Assembly: GCA_026770575.1 (NCBI GenBank)
Contig: MU657167.1
Coordinates: forward strand, 170,425-220,819
DNA length: 50,395 bases
From: Pelagophyceae sp. CCMP2097
Lineage: Eukaryota; Sar; Pelagophyceae
Direction: 5' to 3'
Shown here piece by piece: positions 22,124 to 31,411 of the stretch; position 1 is the first letter of the stretch, and each line of letters begins with the position of its first letter. The translations under genes were made by a program, and so were the position numbers. The notes below the pieces were generated by a model. It saw only the letters and a list, made by a program, of their open reading frames with translations. It did not search any database and was not told the origin of the DNA.

Positions 22124-23186
22124 ATGAAGGCACCCTTGTGCCGGCGGCGGCCGCTCTTGCTGTCGTGGCTGTTGCCGTGGTGCGGCCCCGCGGCGGCGTT
22201 GCAGCCCCTTAAGCCCCTCGTGGACATGCCGCTGCGGCGACTGCGGCTGCCGCGTGGCGGCTTTGGCGCGGACTACGTCATCGTGCCGGTAGACCTGCCC
22301 GGTCAGCCGACGTGAGGACTCATTCGTCGCCAGCGCGCCGCCGCCGGAGCCGCGCCCCCGCAGGCAAGAGTTTGTCTTAGACTCGGGCATGACGCTCGAG
22401 CTCGTGACGCCCGCGCTCAAGGCCAAGCTCAAGCTCAAACCGCTGAGGAGCGCCGAGGCGGTGACTGCGGGCGGGACGAGAGTCTACGATTTCACGGAAA
22501 TTACCGGCGCGTCCGTCGGCGGCATCGCGCTGCCGACGCTCCACGCGTCGGTGACGCATTTCCCGATGGAACACATCGAAGTGGGCCACGACGTCGTTGG
22601 GATGCTGGGCCTCGAATTCATGGACCACTTCGATGTCGACCTGGACTTCCCCAACGGCCGCCTTCGCCTCTGGCAACCCGGCGACGGCGCCGCAAACGCG
22701 ATAAAAGACGGCCTCAATGCCATCCCCACCGCCGTCCTCGGCGGCACGCTCCTCGCTGTGCGCGTCGCCGCCCGAGGATCGCCGCAGCCGTTTATCGGCA
22801 TCATCGACACGGGCGCAAGCTTCTCCACGCTCAGCATGGGCGTCGCGCGCCTCGCCGGCGTCCGCGTCGACGACAAAGACGCTTTTGAGGACGCGCCTCG
22901 CCTCTGGGGCATCGGCATCGACGGCCGGCCCATGAACCTGCCCATTGTGCGTGTCCCGCTCCAGTTCGACACGGGCGCCGTCACCGCTGAAGGCTTCGAG
23001 GCCGCCGCCGTGGTGCCGCACCCGCACCCGTGCGCCGTCGGCGACCTGCCCGTCTTCAGCGAGACGCTCGGGCCCGCGCGCGGCGAGTACGCGGCGCTCA
23101 TCGGCCTCGACGTCCTCGCTTTGGGTCGCACCGTCTTCGCCGGCGGCACGTCTTCCAACAGGACGCTCTACTGGAAGCCGGCATAA
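22124..23186 (+). CDS. Secreted aspartyl-protease-like protein (retropepsin-type repeats)
   Basis: Two exons, 22124-22311 and 22364-23186, joined in phase 2 across a 52-nt intron (donor GTGAGG); 336 residues. The start is the first ATG and encodes a signal peptide (LLLSWLLPWCGPAAALQP). Exon joining creates FVLDSGMTLELV, the first D-S/T-G site (about residue 69). The second lobe carries GIIDTGASFSTLS (about residue 211). Each is followed by a hydrophobic-hydrophobic-Gly element (VVGMLGLEFMD; ALIGLDVLALG), as in pepsin/retropepsin folds. The protein is a tandem two-lobe form in one chain, about the length of a small pepsin but with retropepsin-style lobes. The DSG version of the first site is compatible with activity. 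Substrate unknown. Confidence 0.78.
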
Positions 23187-23343
23187 GCCGAGAGTAGTAA
23201 GCGCGACCAAGGGCACTCTAAAGCGGGACCGGGGTCGCCGCGCGCGGCCCGTGGTTCGATGAGGACCACTGCTGCAGAGAACTTCTTATGAGAGACTTTT
23301 CGCGGCGCGGCGGGCCTTCCAAGTGCGGCGGTCCGGTCGCGTG

Positions 23344-25094
23344 TCATCGTATTTGGATGGCGTCGACCTGGGCCGTTTCGATGCGGCGGAACGGGTGCGC
23401 GACGATGAGGTCGTACAAAGGCGCAGGGATGACGGGCGCGAGCTCGAGCGCAATCGAGCTACGGCGGCGCGCGATGGGGGATCTCCGCAGGCGGCGCGTC
23501 GAGGCGCGACTCACATGAGCTTGCGCGCGTCGAGCTTGGGCAGCCGGCGCGGCCTGGCGCGTCTGTCTCCGGGACCGCGAGACGCGGGGCCGCCCCTCTC
23601 GAAAAACGGCCGGCACTCGCGGCGTGGGTTCGGACGCAGGTGTCCCGACTGGAGGCCGAGGAGGAGCTCGCTCGAGGTGGCCGCTAGGAGCTCATCTCGG
23701 AGCGAGACGGCGACGGCGACGCAGATGAGCACGTTCAAGTGCGCCCCGCCGGCGAAGAGCGCGTCCCAGATGCGGACGACCTCGGCGAGGGGCGGCGCGC
23801 ATGCGAAGAATGAGGCGAGGAGGGGAAAGGCGCAGAACTCTGAAAACGCCGACGCTTTCCGCCCCCGCGACTGGTCCGCCCCGGCCCGCGCGGCGTCAGA
23901 GGCCTCTGCGATGCGGCGGTGCAGCTGCGCGTCGACGATGCCGAGGCAGCGCTCCGCGAGGGCCGCGCCGAGGCGAGCGCCGTGTAGGTCGCTACGATTT
24001 ATGCGTGCGAAAGAGGCTCCTCTCCGAGTTTGACCACGGGGGATCGCAAAGTGCCCCGCGCGAGCGACGCACGGCGTAAAGTACTGCGGGCAGTGCCGGC
24101 AGACGACTGCTTCGAGGCTCCAGAAGGCCTCGAGCTCGCTCGGCATCGCGTACAACAGCGTGGCCCCGAGGACGCAGCGGTTCGCGCCAAACGTCGACCT
24201 GCGGCGCGGTGCTCTCGGCGTTTTCGACCGTCATGCGCCCACGAGCAACGAGGATGGTGCGAATCATCGACGCGGCGTCGCGCAGCTCTTCGGCGCAGGC
24301 CTGGCCGCCGTCAATGTGGTGCTGGCCGCCGTCGATATGGTGGCAGAGCGCGTTGAGCACCCGCGCAATCGCCGCGTCCGAGACGCGGCTCCGGAAACCC
24401 GCGTCCGACCGGAACCTAGCGCCACGGGCGTGCCGTCGCTGCGGCCCCAGCGGACTCAAGGCGCCGGAAAGGACGTCCTCGCGGCGTCGGAGCGGATCGC
24501 GGCGTCGGAGCGGCTCCTATTTAGCGTGCGCCGCGTCGATGGCAGCGCACGGACCCGGGGGTAGACGCACGCCCCGCGCTCGACGAGCGCAATGTACCGC
24601 TCTGCGTCCGCGTCGACGACGCCCAGCAGCAGTTTCCACACCTGCGTTTCAACGTCGCCGCGGCAATTTGGTGAGACCGGGAAACGGACCACGTGGCGCC
24701 CCGGCTCGTCGCAGCCTACGGCGCCGCGTCGTCGCAGAGGGCCCGCGAGCTCTCGCGAGCTCTCGCGCAGAACGTCGGCGCGCCGCGCGGCCAGGCGGGC
24801 GCCACCCTCGGATGAAATTACCTTGCTCCAGCACGAGCTGGCGCAGCGCATCGAGGCGGTCCTCGCCCGCGTCGCCCGCCGCCGGGCGCGTGCGGCGCGC
24901 CTGGCCGGCCAAGTGTGTTGCCGCGCTCCCGAGAGACCGAAACGGGTCAAGAGGGCCGCACCACCGACGCTGCCGCGTCGACGTCGTCCTGCTCGCGATA
25001 CGTGATGAACAATTGCGCGTCGATACCAGGAGGGGTCCCGTCGCGGGGTGCGCGCCAAGAGGCCGCCTTGAACTCTTCCGTTTCCAGCGGAAAC
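23344..25094 (-). CDS. Bub2/Cdc16-like TBC-domain GTPase-activating protein
   Basis: A multi-exon gene; the 5' exon is unresolved. Recognised parts in order: FPLETEEFKAASW and QLFITYREQDD (exon ending near 24970); DALRQLVLEQG|CDEPGRHVV; VWKLLLGVVDADAERYIALVERGA; a 42-nt exon 24475-24516 that yields IRSDAART, carrying the TBC Arg finger (IxxDxxR); FRSDAGFRSRVSDAAIARVLNAL; LLYAMPSELEAFWSL; QYFTP|DLHGARLG (intron 23992-24072); CAPPLAEVVRIWDALFAGGAHLN; and a last exon 23344-23458 with PVIPAPLYDLIVAHPF. The order and wording match Bub2/Cdc16, the GAP for the Tem1/Spg1 GTPase in mitotic exit or septation signalling. The usual YxQ Gln-finger segment is not visible and a tandem duplication sits nearby, so catalysis is uncertain. 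Confidence 0.78.
24301..24342 (-). repeat. 21-nt tandem duplication inside the Bub2-like gene
   Basis: Two adjacent 21-base units (24301-24321 and 24322-24342) differ at 2 positions and encode HHIDGGQ twice on the minus strand. About 140 bases upstream in the same gene, an 18-base unit (24481-24498 and 24499-24516, one mismatch) duplicates RSDAAI next to the Arg finger. Confidence 0.85.
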
Positions 25095-25105
25095 CTGAAA
25101 TTAAA

Positions 25106-25179
25106 TCCAACCGTTGGATCGAATTAAATCCAACCGTTGAATTCTTTTTTGTTGGATCGAATTAAATCCAACCGTTGGA
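25106..25179. promoter_or_regulatory. Cluster of MYB3R/MSA-like motifs between Bub2-like and CtIP-like genes
   Basis: The near-palindrome TCCAACCGTTGGA occurs at 25106-25118 and 25167-25179, with a third copy cut to TCCAACCGTTGA at 25129-25140, plus a half-site GTTGGATC at 25151. Each full copy is part of a longer repeated unit TCGAATTAAATCCAACC. On the minus strand each reads TCCAACGGTT, which fits the plant mitosis-specific activator consensus (Y)CYAACGGYY bound by three-repeat MYB proteins. The patch is strikingly AT-rich against the genome background. It could also be a repeat-bearing intron of the Bub2-like gene. Confidence 0.6.
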
Positions 25180-25261
25180 TTCTTTTGAACTCGACGCCGC
25201 AGTCGGCGCAGGCGCGGGTCTCTCGGGTGATCTCGTGCGCTGTCTCCGCGCGGTTCCGGAG

Positions 25262-26932
25262 ATGGCCGAGTACGACTCGGAGCTCTGTGGCTTCTTCAAC
25301 TCCATCAGCTCGCTCCGCGCGCAACGCGAAGAGTATTGGCTCATGACGCTCGAGGAAGAACGCGGTGCGTGGCGCCCCGACGCGCGTCCGCAGCGAAGGA
25401 GGACCCCGACGCGCTAGGCCGCTGGATGCTCAAATCGGCCGCGGAAGTCTCGTCGATGCGCGCGCAGCTCGCGGCGGCGCGGCACGCTTTAACCGCTGCT
25501 GAAAAAGAGGCCCTGCGCCTCGGCGCCGAGCTGGACAAGGTGGAGAGGCGCCTCAAGCTCATGCAGGCCGCGTACCGCCGCGAGGTCCTCCAACAGGCCG
25601 CCGCCAACAGCTACCACCCGGCCACGCCGCGCGCCGAGACGTCCGCGCGGCGCGCGCGGCCCGCCGACCAACCGGCCGCGTCACCGGCGACGCGACCGCC
25701 GCGGCCGCCTCCCCGCAGCACGTCGTCGCGCGTCCGACAGCCTGACGGCGACGAAGAGCCACCGCGCCGCCGGGCCACTACCACGGCGGCCGCTCCCGCG
25801 GTGGCCGACGCGGTGCGCGCCACGATGGCCCCGCGCCCGGTCACGGGCGTCGACGGCAGCCGGGCACGAAGGGAATCTCAGTCGGCATCGCCGCCTCGCA
25901 CCAGGGAACAGCCGCCGTCTACGAGGGCGAAGCCGCAGTCGAACGGCCCGTCGCCCACGCTCCAAAGGTGCGGCCACCTTTACGGCCCTCGCACCGGCAG
26001 GCGGTGCGGCTTGCGACCGCGGGCGCTTTGCCAGGGAGACGACCGCGGCGCGTGCGTTGCGCACGACCGCCGACGACGCGCCGGCGACGACGAGGGCGGC
26101 AACACCCTCCAGCGCGGTGCGCGCGGGGCGTGGCCCGCAGCCCCGCGACGCCGAGCGCGAACGAGAGGACCGCGAAGCCGAGCGCACAAGAGAGGACTGC
26201 GGCCCCACGCGCACGGCCGCTGCGGCGACCCCGCGGCGGCGGACGCGCGACGACGCCGCGCCGGTGGCCGCGCCGACGCCCAAGGCCGCCGGGGACAGCA
26301 GCCATCGCCGTCCGGCGGGCCCACCCGCGTCGGTGCCCGCGTCGGCGCGCCGGCCACCGCCGGAAATTGTGGACTTGATTAGCAGCGACTCGGACTCGGA
26401 CGCGCCCGCCGGCGGCCACGGCGCAAAGCGGCGCCGCCAGCAGGCCGACGACGACGCGCCGGCGCACTCCGCGCAGCGGCGGCAGCCGCCGCAGCCGCGA
26501 GGTCCGCCGCCGCCGCCGCGAGGACCGCCGTCGCCACCGCCGCCGCCGCCGCAGCAACAGCAACAGCAACAGAGGCGAGGCGCTCCGGCGCCGCAGCGCG
26601 CGCAGCCGCTCCGGTCCAACGGCAACGCGCCGACGCACGTCTACAACGAAGTCGTCCGGCGCAAGGCGGTGCGCGTCCCGCGTCCCCTCGGGCGCCGTCG
26701 CCAGTGCTCGGGCATTCGCCCAGGGCCGACTCGGCGCGCGCTTTAGGACCGGCAGCGGATGCCCGGCCACTCGTGCGACTTGTGCCGGCCCTTCCTCGAG
26801 GCCGTCCGCCACGGCCTCTCGGACGTCGAGATGGCGCAGCTCGAATGGAACTGCTCGCGGCACAAGGCCTGGGTCGCGCCGCCGGATACGCCAGACGGCT
26901 TCTGGGACCTCTCATTCGCCGACTCCATGTGA
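25262..26932 (+). CDS. CtIP/Sae2/Com1 homologue (DNA-end resection factor)
   Basis: Exons 25262-25364, 25394-25967, 26035-26668 and 26747-26932 total 1,497 nt (498 residues). Intron 1 is only 29 nt. The start is the first ATG in the frame; an upstream exon cannot be excluded because the frame is open back to 25166. The N terminus is a coiled coil (AAEVSSMRAQLAAARHALTA, ELDKVERRLKLMQ), as in CtIP tetramerisation regions. The middle is disordered, Arg/Pro-rich, with EIVDLISSDSDSD, polyproline and a run of seven Gln. The last intron restores VVRRKADRQRMPGHSC, then CDLC, CSRHKAW and PPDTPDGFWDLSF, which is the conserved CtIP/Sae2 C-terminal domain that stimulates MRE11-RAD50. Clear family call despite a poorly conserved middle. 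Confidence 0.9.
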
Positions 26933-27062
26933 ACGCTAATCATGCACGCGCGGCGCATCTTTTCCGGACCGCAAAAGCGCACGCGGCCTTTGGGCCGCTC
27001 GAAGTCGCGTTTCGGCTTACAATTGTACGTGACGCGGCTTTCGCCGCTCCTCGGGCCTTTTT

Positions 27063-27861
27063 CTATTCGACGAGGCCGAAGTACATGCCGTCGTTGTCCG
27101 TCTCGCGGTCCTTGCGCGTGAGGTAGATGACCGCCTGTGACCGCCCGCCTTGTTGCAGCGGCCGCGTCTGGTGGAGGTGCCTAGCGTGAAAATAAGCGGG
27201 CGTCGATTCGGCGGTGCTCGACGCGCCTGCCGAGATGGATGAGCGCCGTGCGCGGCTGCACGACGGCGAGGAACCGCCTCGAGTTGTCTGTGGCGTCTTC
27301 GAGGTGTGGTGCACCCCAGAATTCAATCTGAGACCCGGTCGTGCCCGGCTGCCGCTCCAGGCAAATGTTCACAGTCACAAACGACGGGTCCCGGTGCTGG
27401 TTAAACGTCGTCTCGGCCTAGGCAGGGCGCGCGTCATTTTCGCCGCGGGGGCCGGTGGAAGACGGACCTGCGCTTTGTCGTAGTGCAGCGTGAACGCGTC
27501 ATAGACCTTGAGTGCCGCCAGCGGCGCGTCGATGTACTTCGCCAGCGCGCCCTCAAGAAAGGCCAGCAGGGCCTCGAAGGGGAACGGCTCGGGTGCGTCC
27601 AGGAGGTCGTTGGCCTACGTCCGGCGGGTGCCTCGTCCGCGTCTCCGCTCCGCCGGCTTTCCTCGTTTGCCCTTGTCAATGCGCCGTCCGACTCGCGTGC
27701 GGCTGGCCGCCGTCGTCCTGCGCGGCGATCAGAGGCGAGACGGAGCGAGCGTAATCGGCCCATCTTGTCCAGTCCAAGGCGAGGCCTTGCAAGTCCACCT
27801 GCAGCACGCCGCGCGCCGCCAGCGCTTCGCCGCAAGCCACCTCTGGCGCCGGAAAGCCCAT
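27063..27861 (-). CDS. 2-oxoglutarate/Fe(II)-dependent oxygenase (prolyl 4-hydroxylase-like)
   Basis: Likely exons: about 27742-27861, 27468-27614, 27227-27417 and 27063-27180 (191 residues). Splicing gives DAFTLHYDKA, then QHRDPSFVTVNICL with the HxD iron motif, then QIEFWGA and ALIHLGR|HLHQTRPLQQGGRSQAVIYL, supplying the distal His and the 2OG-binding Arg ten residues later. The last intron (27181-27226) only keeps that His if it uses a GC donor. The first join (donor GTCTCG) is the weakest. No signal peptide is seen at the chosen Met. The family hydroxylates proline or other residues using O2 and 2-oxoglutarate; the substrate is unknown. It converges on the CtIP-like gene with 130 bases between stops. 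Confidence 0.75.
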
Positions 27862-28225
27862 GCGGCCGAACACCGAGCACAGGCGCGGGCCTTGGCACCT
27901 GAGGTCTGTAGGCACCGACGCAGCGCGCCGAGCGGCCCGTGAAAGGTTTACTTTCGCCAAAACTAAACTTAAAAAGTCATTAATTTTAGAAATCTCGAGC
28001 TCGAGCTCGTACGTGCGAGCCGGTTGCGCAGGCTTGTGCCATCTGCTCGTGCCGGATAGGCACAGGGGACAGCGGCACCGGAGTCCGCGTGGTCTAAACA
28101 CACCCCTCCGGCGCGGGGAGCGCGTTTCGGTGTCTCTAGCGGCTCTCTGGATATATCCGGATTGGTCCACCGCCCTCGACGGGCGCGCTCGCGGGCGTCC
28201 CTCGGCGTCGAGCGTTCCGTGCACG
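27862..28225. other. Divergent intergenic region
   Basis: Lies between the start of the oxygenase gene and the start of the small secreted-protein gene, so it should contain both promoters. An AT-rich patch at about 27940-27990 (ACTAAACTTAAAAAGTCATT) is followed by a CTCGAG-rich stretch. No coding frame with motifs. Confidence 0.4.
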
Positions 28226-28741
28226 ATGCGCGTCGGCCTGGCGCTGCTCCTCCTCGGCCGCTCGATCGCGGAAGATACCCCTCGCGTCGGCCGCGACGGC
28301 ATGAGCGCGGAGCAGATGGGTGACATCGAAGAGCTGCACCAATTTTGGTGCAAGGACCGAGGCCACGCCGACTCGATGATCTGCGACCGCCCGCGTCCCG
28401 TGCGAGTGACGCGCCGCCGCCGAGATGGGCCCACGTAGGCCACACGTTCTACGCCCGGCGAGAAGGCAAAGCCGGAGGCTGGCGCATGCCGTGCGTTCGA
28501 GCCCCGAACGGAGCGGCACGAGGCGGAACGCCTCATCCGGAGCCTCCGCACTCAAGCGCGCGCGCTCACGTCTCCGCGTCGTAGGAACCGGCCGCCGCAT
28601 CCGCACGATCTGCAGGAGATGCACCAAGCTTTTTGCGAGATCGAGGCCAACGCGGCCAAGCACCCCTGCAAGCGGTGGCAGAAGCACCAAAAGTTCAAGT
28701 CCAGGGAGCGAGCAAGTCGGAGGAACTCGGAGGAAGCCTGA
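28226..28741 (+). CDS. Small secreted protein with two similar His-Gln/Cys modules
   Basis: Exon 1 from ATG 28226 to about 28399 or 28405, exon 2 28439-28741; both donors (GTGCGA, GTGACG) keep the frame, giving about 158-160 residues. A short signal peptide (MRVGLALLLLGRSIA) is followed by IEELHQFWCKDRGHADSMIC. Exon 2 contains LQEMHQAFCEIEANAAKHPC, so the pattern (E)(L/M)HQxFC...(8-10)...C is repeated, then a basic tail KRWQKHQKFKSRER. Two pairs of Cys may form disulfides. I know no family with this pattern; extracellular or lumenal location is inferred from the signal peptide. Confidence 0.6.
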
Positions 28742-28854
28742 CAGCCCGGCGGCTAACCGGTTTAATGTTACATATCGATCGGTGTGTGTCTTCCTAGACG
28801 ACCTCGACTGCTGTACGCCCACCGACGACGTCGATCCGCCGCGTCGAGAGCGGC

Positions 28855-28877
28855 CTTGGAAGCCGGAAGCTTCCAAG
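28855..28877 (+). terminator. Perfect 9-bp stem, 5-nt loop hairpin followed by T-rich tract
   Basis: CTTGGAAGC and GCTTCCAAG flank the loop CGGAA; about 20 bases later comes ACTTTATTTATTTT. It lies 115 bases after the secreted-protein stop and 115 before the next start. It could be a 3'-end signal or simply a hairpin; eukaryotic genes do not normally need one, so the call is tentative. Confidence 0.3.
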
Positions 28878-28992
28878 TTGAGAAAATCGTTGAGCTGACT
28901 TTATTTATTTTAGCGAAAGAAACGCGCGCCGCTGCGCGCGGGTAACGCGGGCCACAGGCCGACGCGTAGCTCGGGGCCACCCCCTGCGCGGC

Positions 28993-31091
28993 ATGGAGCG
29001 GACGCTGGAGCGCTTCGATCAATGGCTCCAGGACGTTGAGACTGAAAACCCGGCTTTAAGGCGCCGCGGCCCCAAGCGGCGGCCGCGGGGCAAGGTGCGC
29101 CAGCAGAAGCTTTCCTCGCTGGCGCTCGCCCGGCCCTTTGCGTCGCGGAGCGCGCCGACCCTCGACTACTCGAAGAGCGCCGGCGACGCGGCGACGCCCA
29201 CGCGGTTCCCGCTGCAGCCGGCGCCGCGCGAGCAAGCGGCGGCGGCAGCTTTGCGACTCCAGTCCGCGCTCGCGGCGGCGGCGGCGCTGCCCGGCTTCGA
29301 GGCGGGGCATTCGCTGTGGGCGCTGCTGCCGCAGCGCCTCGCCGTCCGCGTCCCACCGACGCTCGCTTTGGTCGGAGACAAGCTCGTCTGGTGCGACGTC
29401 CTCGACGGCCGCCTCGTGCGCACCGTCTGGGACTTTGAGGGCGGCAAGTGGCGCGGCCTCGGCAAGCGCGAGCGCGCCACGATGGAGCGGCGCCTCTCGA
29501 CGAGGCTGCAGCCCGCGGCCAAACGCGCAGACTCGGACGACGACGACGACGGCGAGCAATCGCGCCGCGGCCGAGCGCTCCGGCGCCTCTCGACGGGGCC
29601 CATCGCCGTCCTCAAGGTCGCGCCGGGCGCCTGCTTCCGAGGTCGGGTCGGCGACGCGGCGCCGAGCGGGCAGACGACGGAGGTGCTCCACGACGGTTCG
29701 GCGGTGCAGGCGGCGCTGGCGGCGCTGCTCGACGGCGGCCCTGCGGTTGGCTCGGCATCAATGTGCGCCGCGTCAGTGGTCTTGCAGGCGTACGTCCGGC
29801 CAAAAGGCCCCTCGGCGTGGGTCGTCCGCGCCGTCGTGCCGGGCGACGCGGCGCGTGTGAAAAGCGGCGGCAAGCCGCTGAATCTGAACCACGCCGCCCC
29901 GGACGCGGACCGCCGGCTGCCCTACGCCTGGGTCGTCTCGGACGTGGACCCGTTCGTCACCGCTTCAAACTGCCGAGGCTGTACCGTCGTCCGGTCCGTG
30001 CCGAGCGCCGCGTCGTGGGCCGAGCCCAAGGCTTTGGCGCGGCGCGCGCTGCAGGGCGTCGCCGCCGCCGTCGGGCGGCGGTTTGATGAGCTTGCTGCGG
30101 ACTTTGTCCAGGACCAAGGCGGAGAGTGGTGGCTCCTCCAGCTCAAGGGCTACAAACTCGCCGACGGCAAGGCCATCGGCAACCGCGCAATCGAGCAGGC
30201 GCTAGAGCAGGCCTCTGGGCACACGGCGAAGCGCGCCGTCGTCGACGAATGCGCTTCGCGCGCCCCGGCGGACGACGACAGCAATCAGCCAGCCGAGCGC
30301 GCGTGCTGCGGCGACGCGTGCTCGCAGCCGATCCCAGCGGCGGACGCGCACGCGTACGAGGGCGTCCGCGGCGCGCCGTACTCGCTTCCCAGGAAAGTCA
30401 TCGTCGAGGCGCGGGCCACCTCCGAGGAAGAGGCTTTTAAGACATACTCCAACATGTCGAAGCGCGACCGCCTCACGTTTTACGTAAGTCCTTGTGCCAT
30501 CTGGTCGCCCCAGACGCCTCCCTTAGGACAATGTGCACGTCTGTGCCGCGTGTCATTACGCCTACGTCGGCCGCGAGCGGCTGCACAATGTCAAGGCGGC
30601 GGCGCTGCGCAAGCCGAGGTACGACGAAGTTTTACGCGAGGCGCGAGCCGACGCGGCGCTGCCGCAAATCGCCCGGCGGCGAGCCGACGCAACGCCGGCG
30701 ACGTCGCCGGTCGCGGCGTCGCGAGCCAAGACGAAGTTGCAAGCGGACGACGGGCCGTCGGAGGCGGCGGTCGCCGCCGCGGACGAAGATGTGCCGTCGG
30801 ACGACCGGGGCGCGGCTGAGATTTTGATGGCGGCGATGACCGACATAGACGCCATCCACTCGCAGGTCCGTCTTGGTGCATCTCCTTGGCGCATTCCCCT
30901 CATCGACGCATCCGTAGGCGACCGCGGCCATGTCGGCGAGCGCCGTCTCGGCGGCCCAGTTCCTCTCCGACTTGGACGCACTGACCTCGTCGGCCTACGA
31001 CGCCGGCGCCCGCAACATCGAAACGCTCCTCGACAAGCAACTTTCTCAAAGGCCCCTGCCCCCGATCCCGCGAAACGACGGAGACCTGTAA
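28993..31091 (+). CDS. Uncharacterised 667-residue protein with CxxC motif
   Basis: Three exons: 28993-30483, 30527-30865 and 30918-31091, summing to 2,004 nt; donors GTAAGT and GTCCGT, all phase 0. The N terminus is charged (ERFDQWLQDVETENPALRRR). A central globular part has LVWCDVLDGRLVRTVWDFEGG and, later, PYAWVVSDVDPFVTASNCRGC and DFVQDQGGEWWLLQLKGYKL. Splicing of intron 1 makes LTFYDNVHVCAACHYAYVGRERL, a CxxC element possibly binding zinc. The C terminus is helical, then Pro-rich. Similar W-LQ-K-Y/F plus CxxC proteins occur, as far as I remember, in oomycete and alga genomes without assigned function; I cannot name one. No signal or membrane span. Confidence 0.72.
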
Positions 31092-31411
31092 GGAGTATGG
31101 CTTCATCCGTCGGGGGGCGAATCTGCCGGCGGCAGCGTCGGCGCCTTGCGCGAGGCCCTCTCCGATCCGAAGCGCGCGTCAAGGTGCCGGCGGTGGCGCC
31201 CGAGGCCCCGGTGGGGACTTGCAGCGAGAGTGGGAGCAGTATCCGACGCCGCGCGGAAGCATTGTAACAAGCCTCCACGGCGAGTCTGTCGTTTCGACGA
31301 CTTTGGCGGGGCACGCCAGGCGGCTGCGCACGGCAGATGGTCACGTCGCGCCTGGCCGTCTTCCATGTCAGAGGCGTGCATGCTTCGCATTGAGTTAGAC
31401 TGAGTATTAAG
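31092..31411. other. Intergenic region between convergent genes
   Basis: Contains the 3' flanks of the 667-residue protein gene (+) and of the WW-SHOCT gene (-). Frames are Arg-rich on both strands with no motif. Short TTAAG/TTAG tracts near 31395-31415 may relate to 3'-end formation. Confidence 0.35.

Noticed and set aside
23288..24033. Plus-strand frames over the Bub2-like gene
   Set aside because: Shadow frames; the opposite strand yields TBC motifs in order across introns.
27434..27898. Long minus-strand frame in the oxygenase gene (154 codons)
   Set aside because: It crosses an intron in the wrong frame; the conserved HYDKA and HRD parts lie in other frames.
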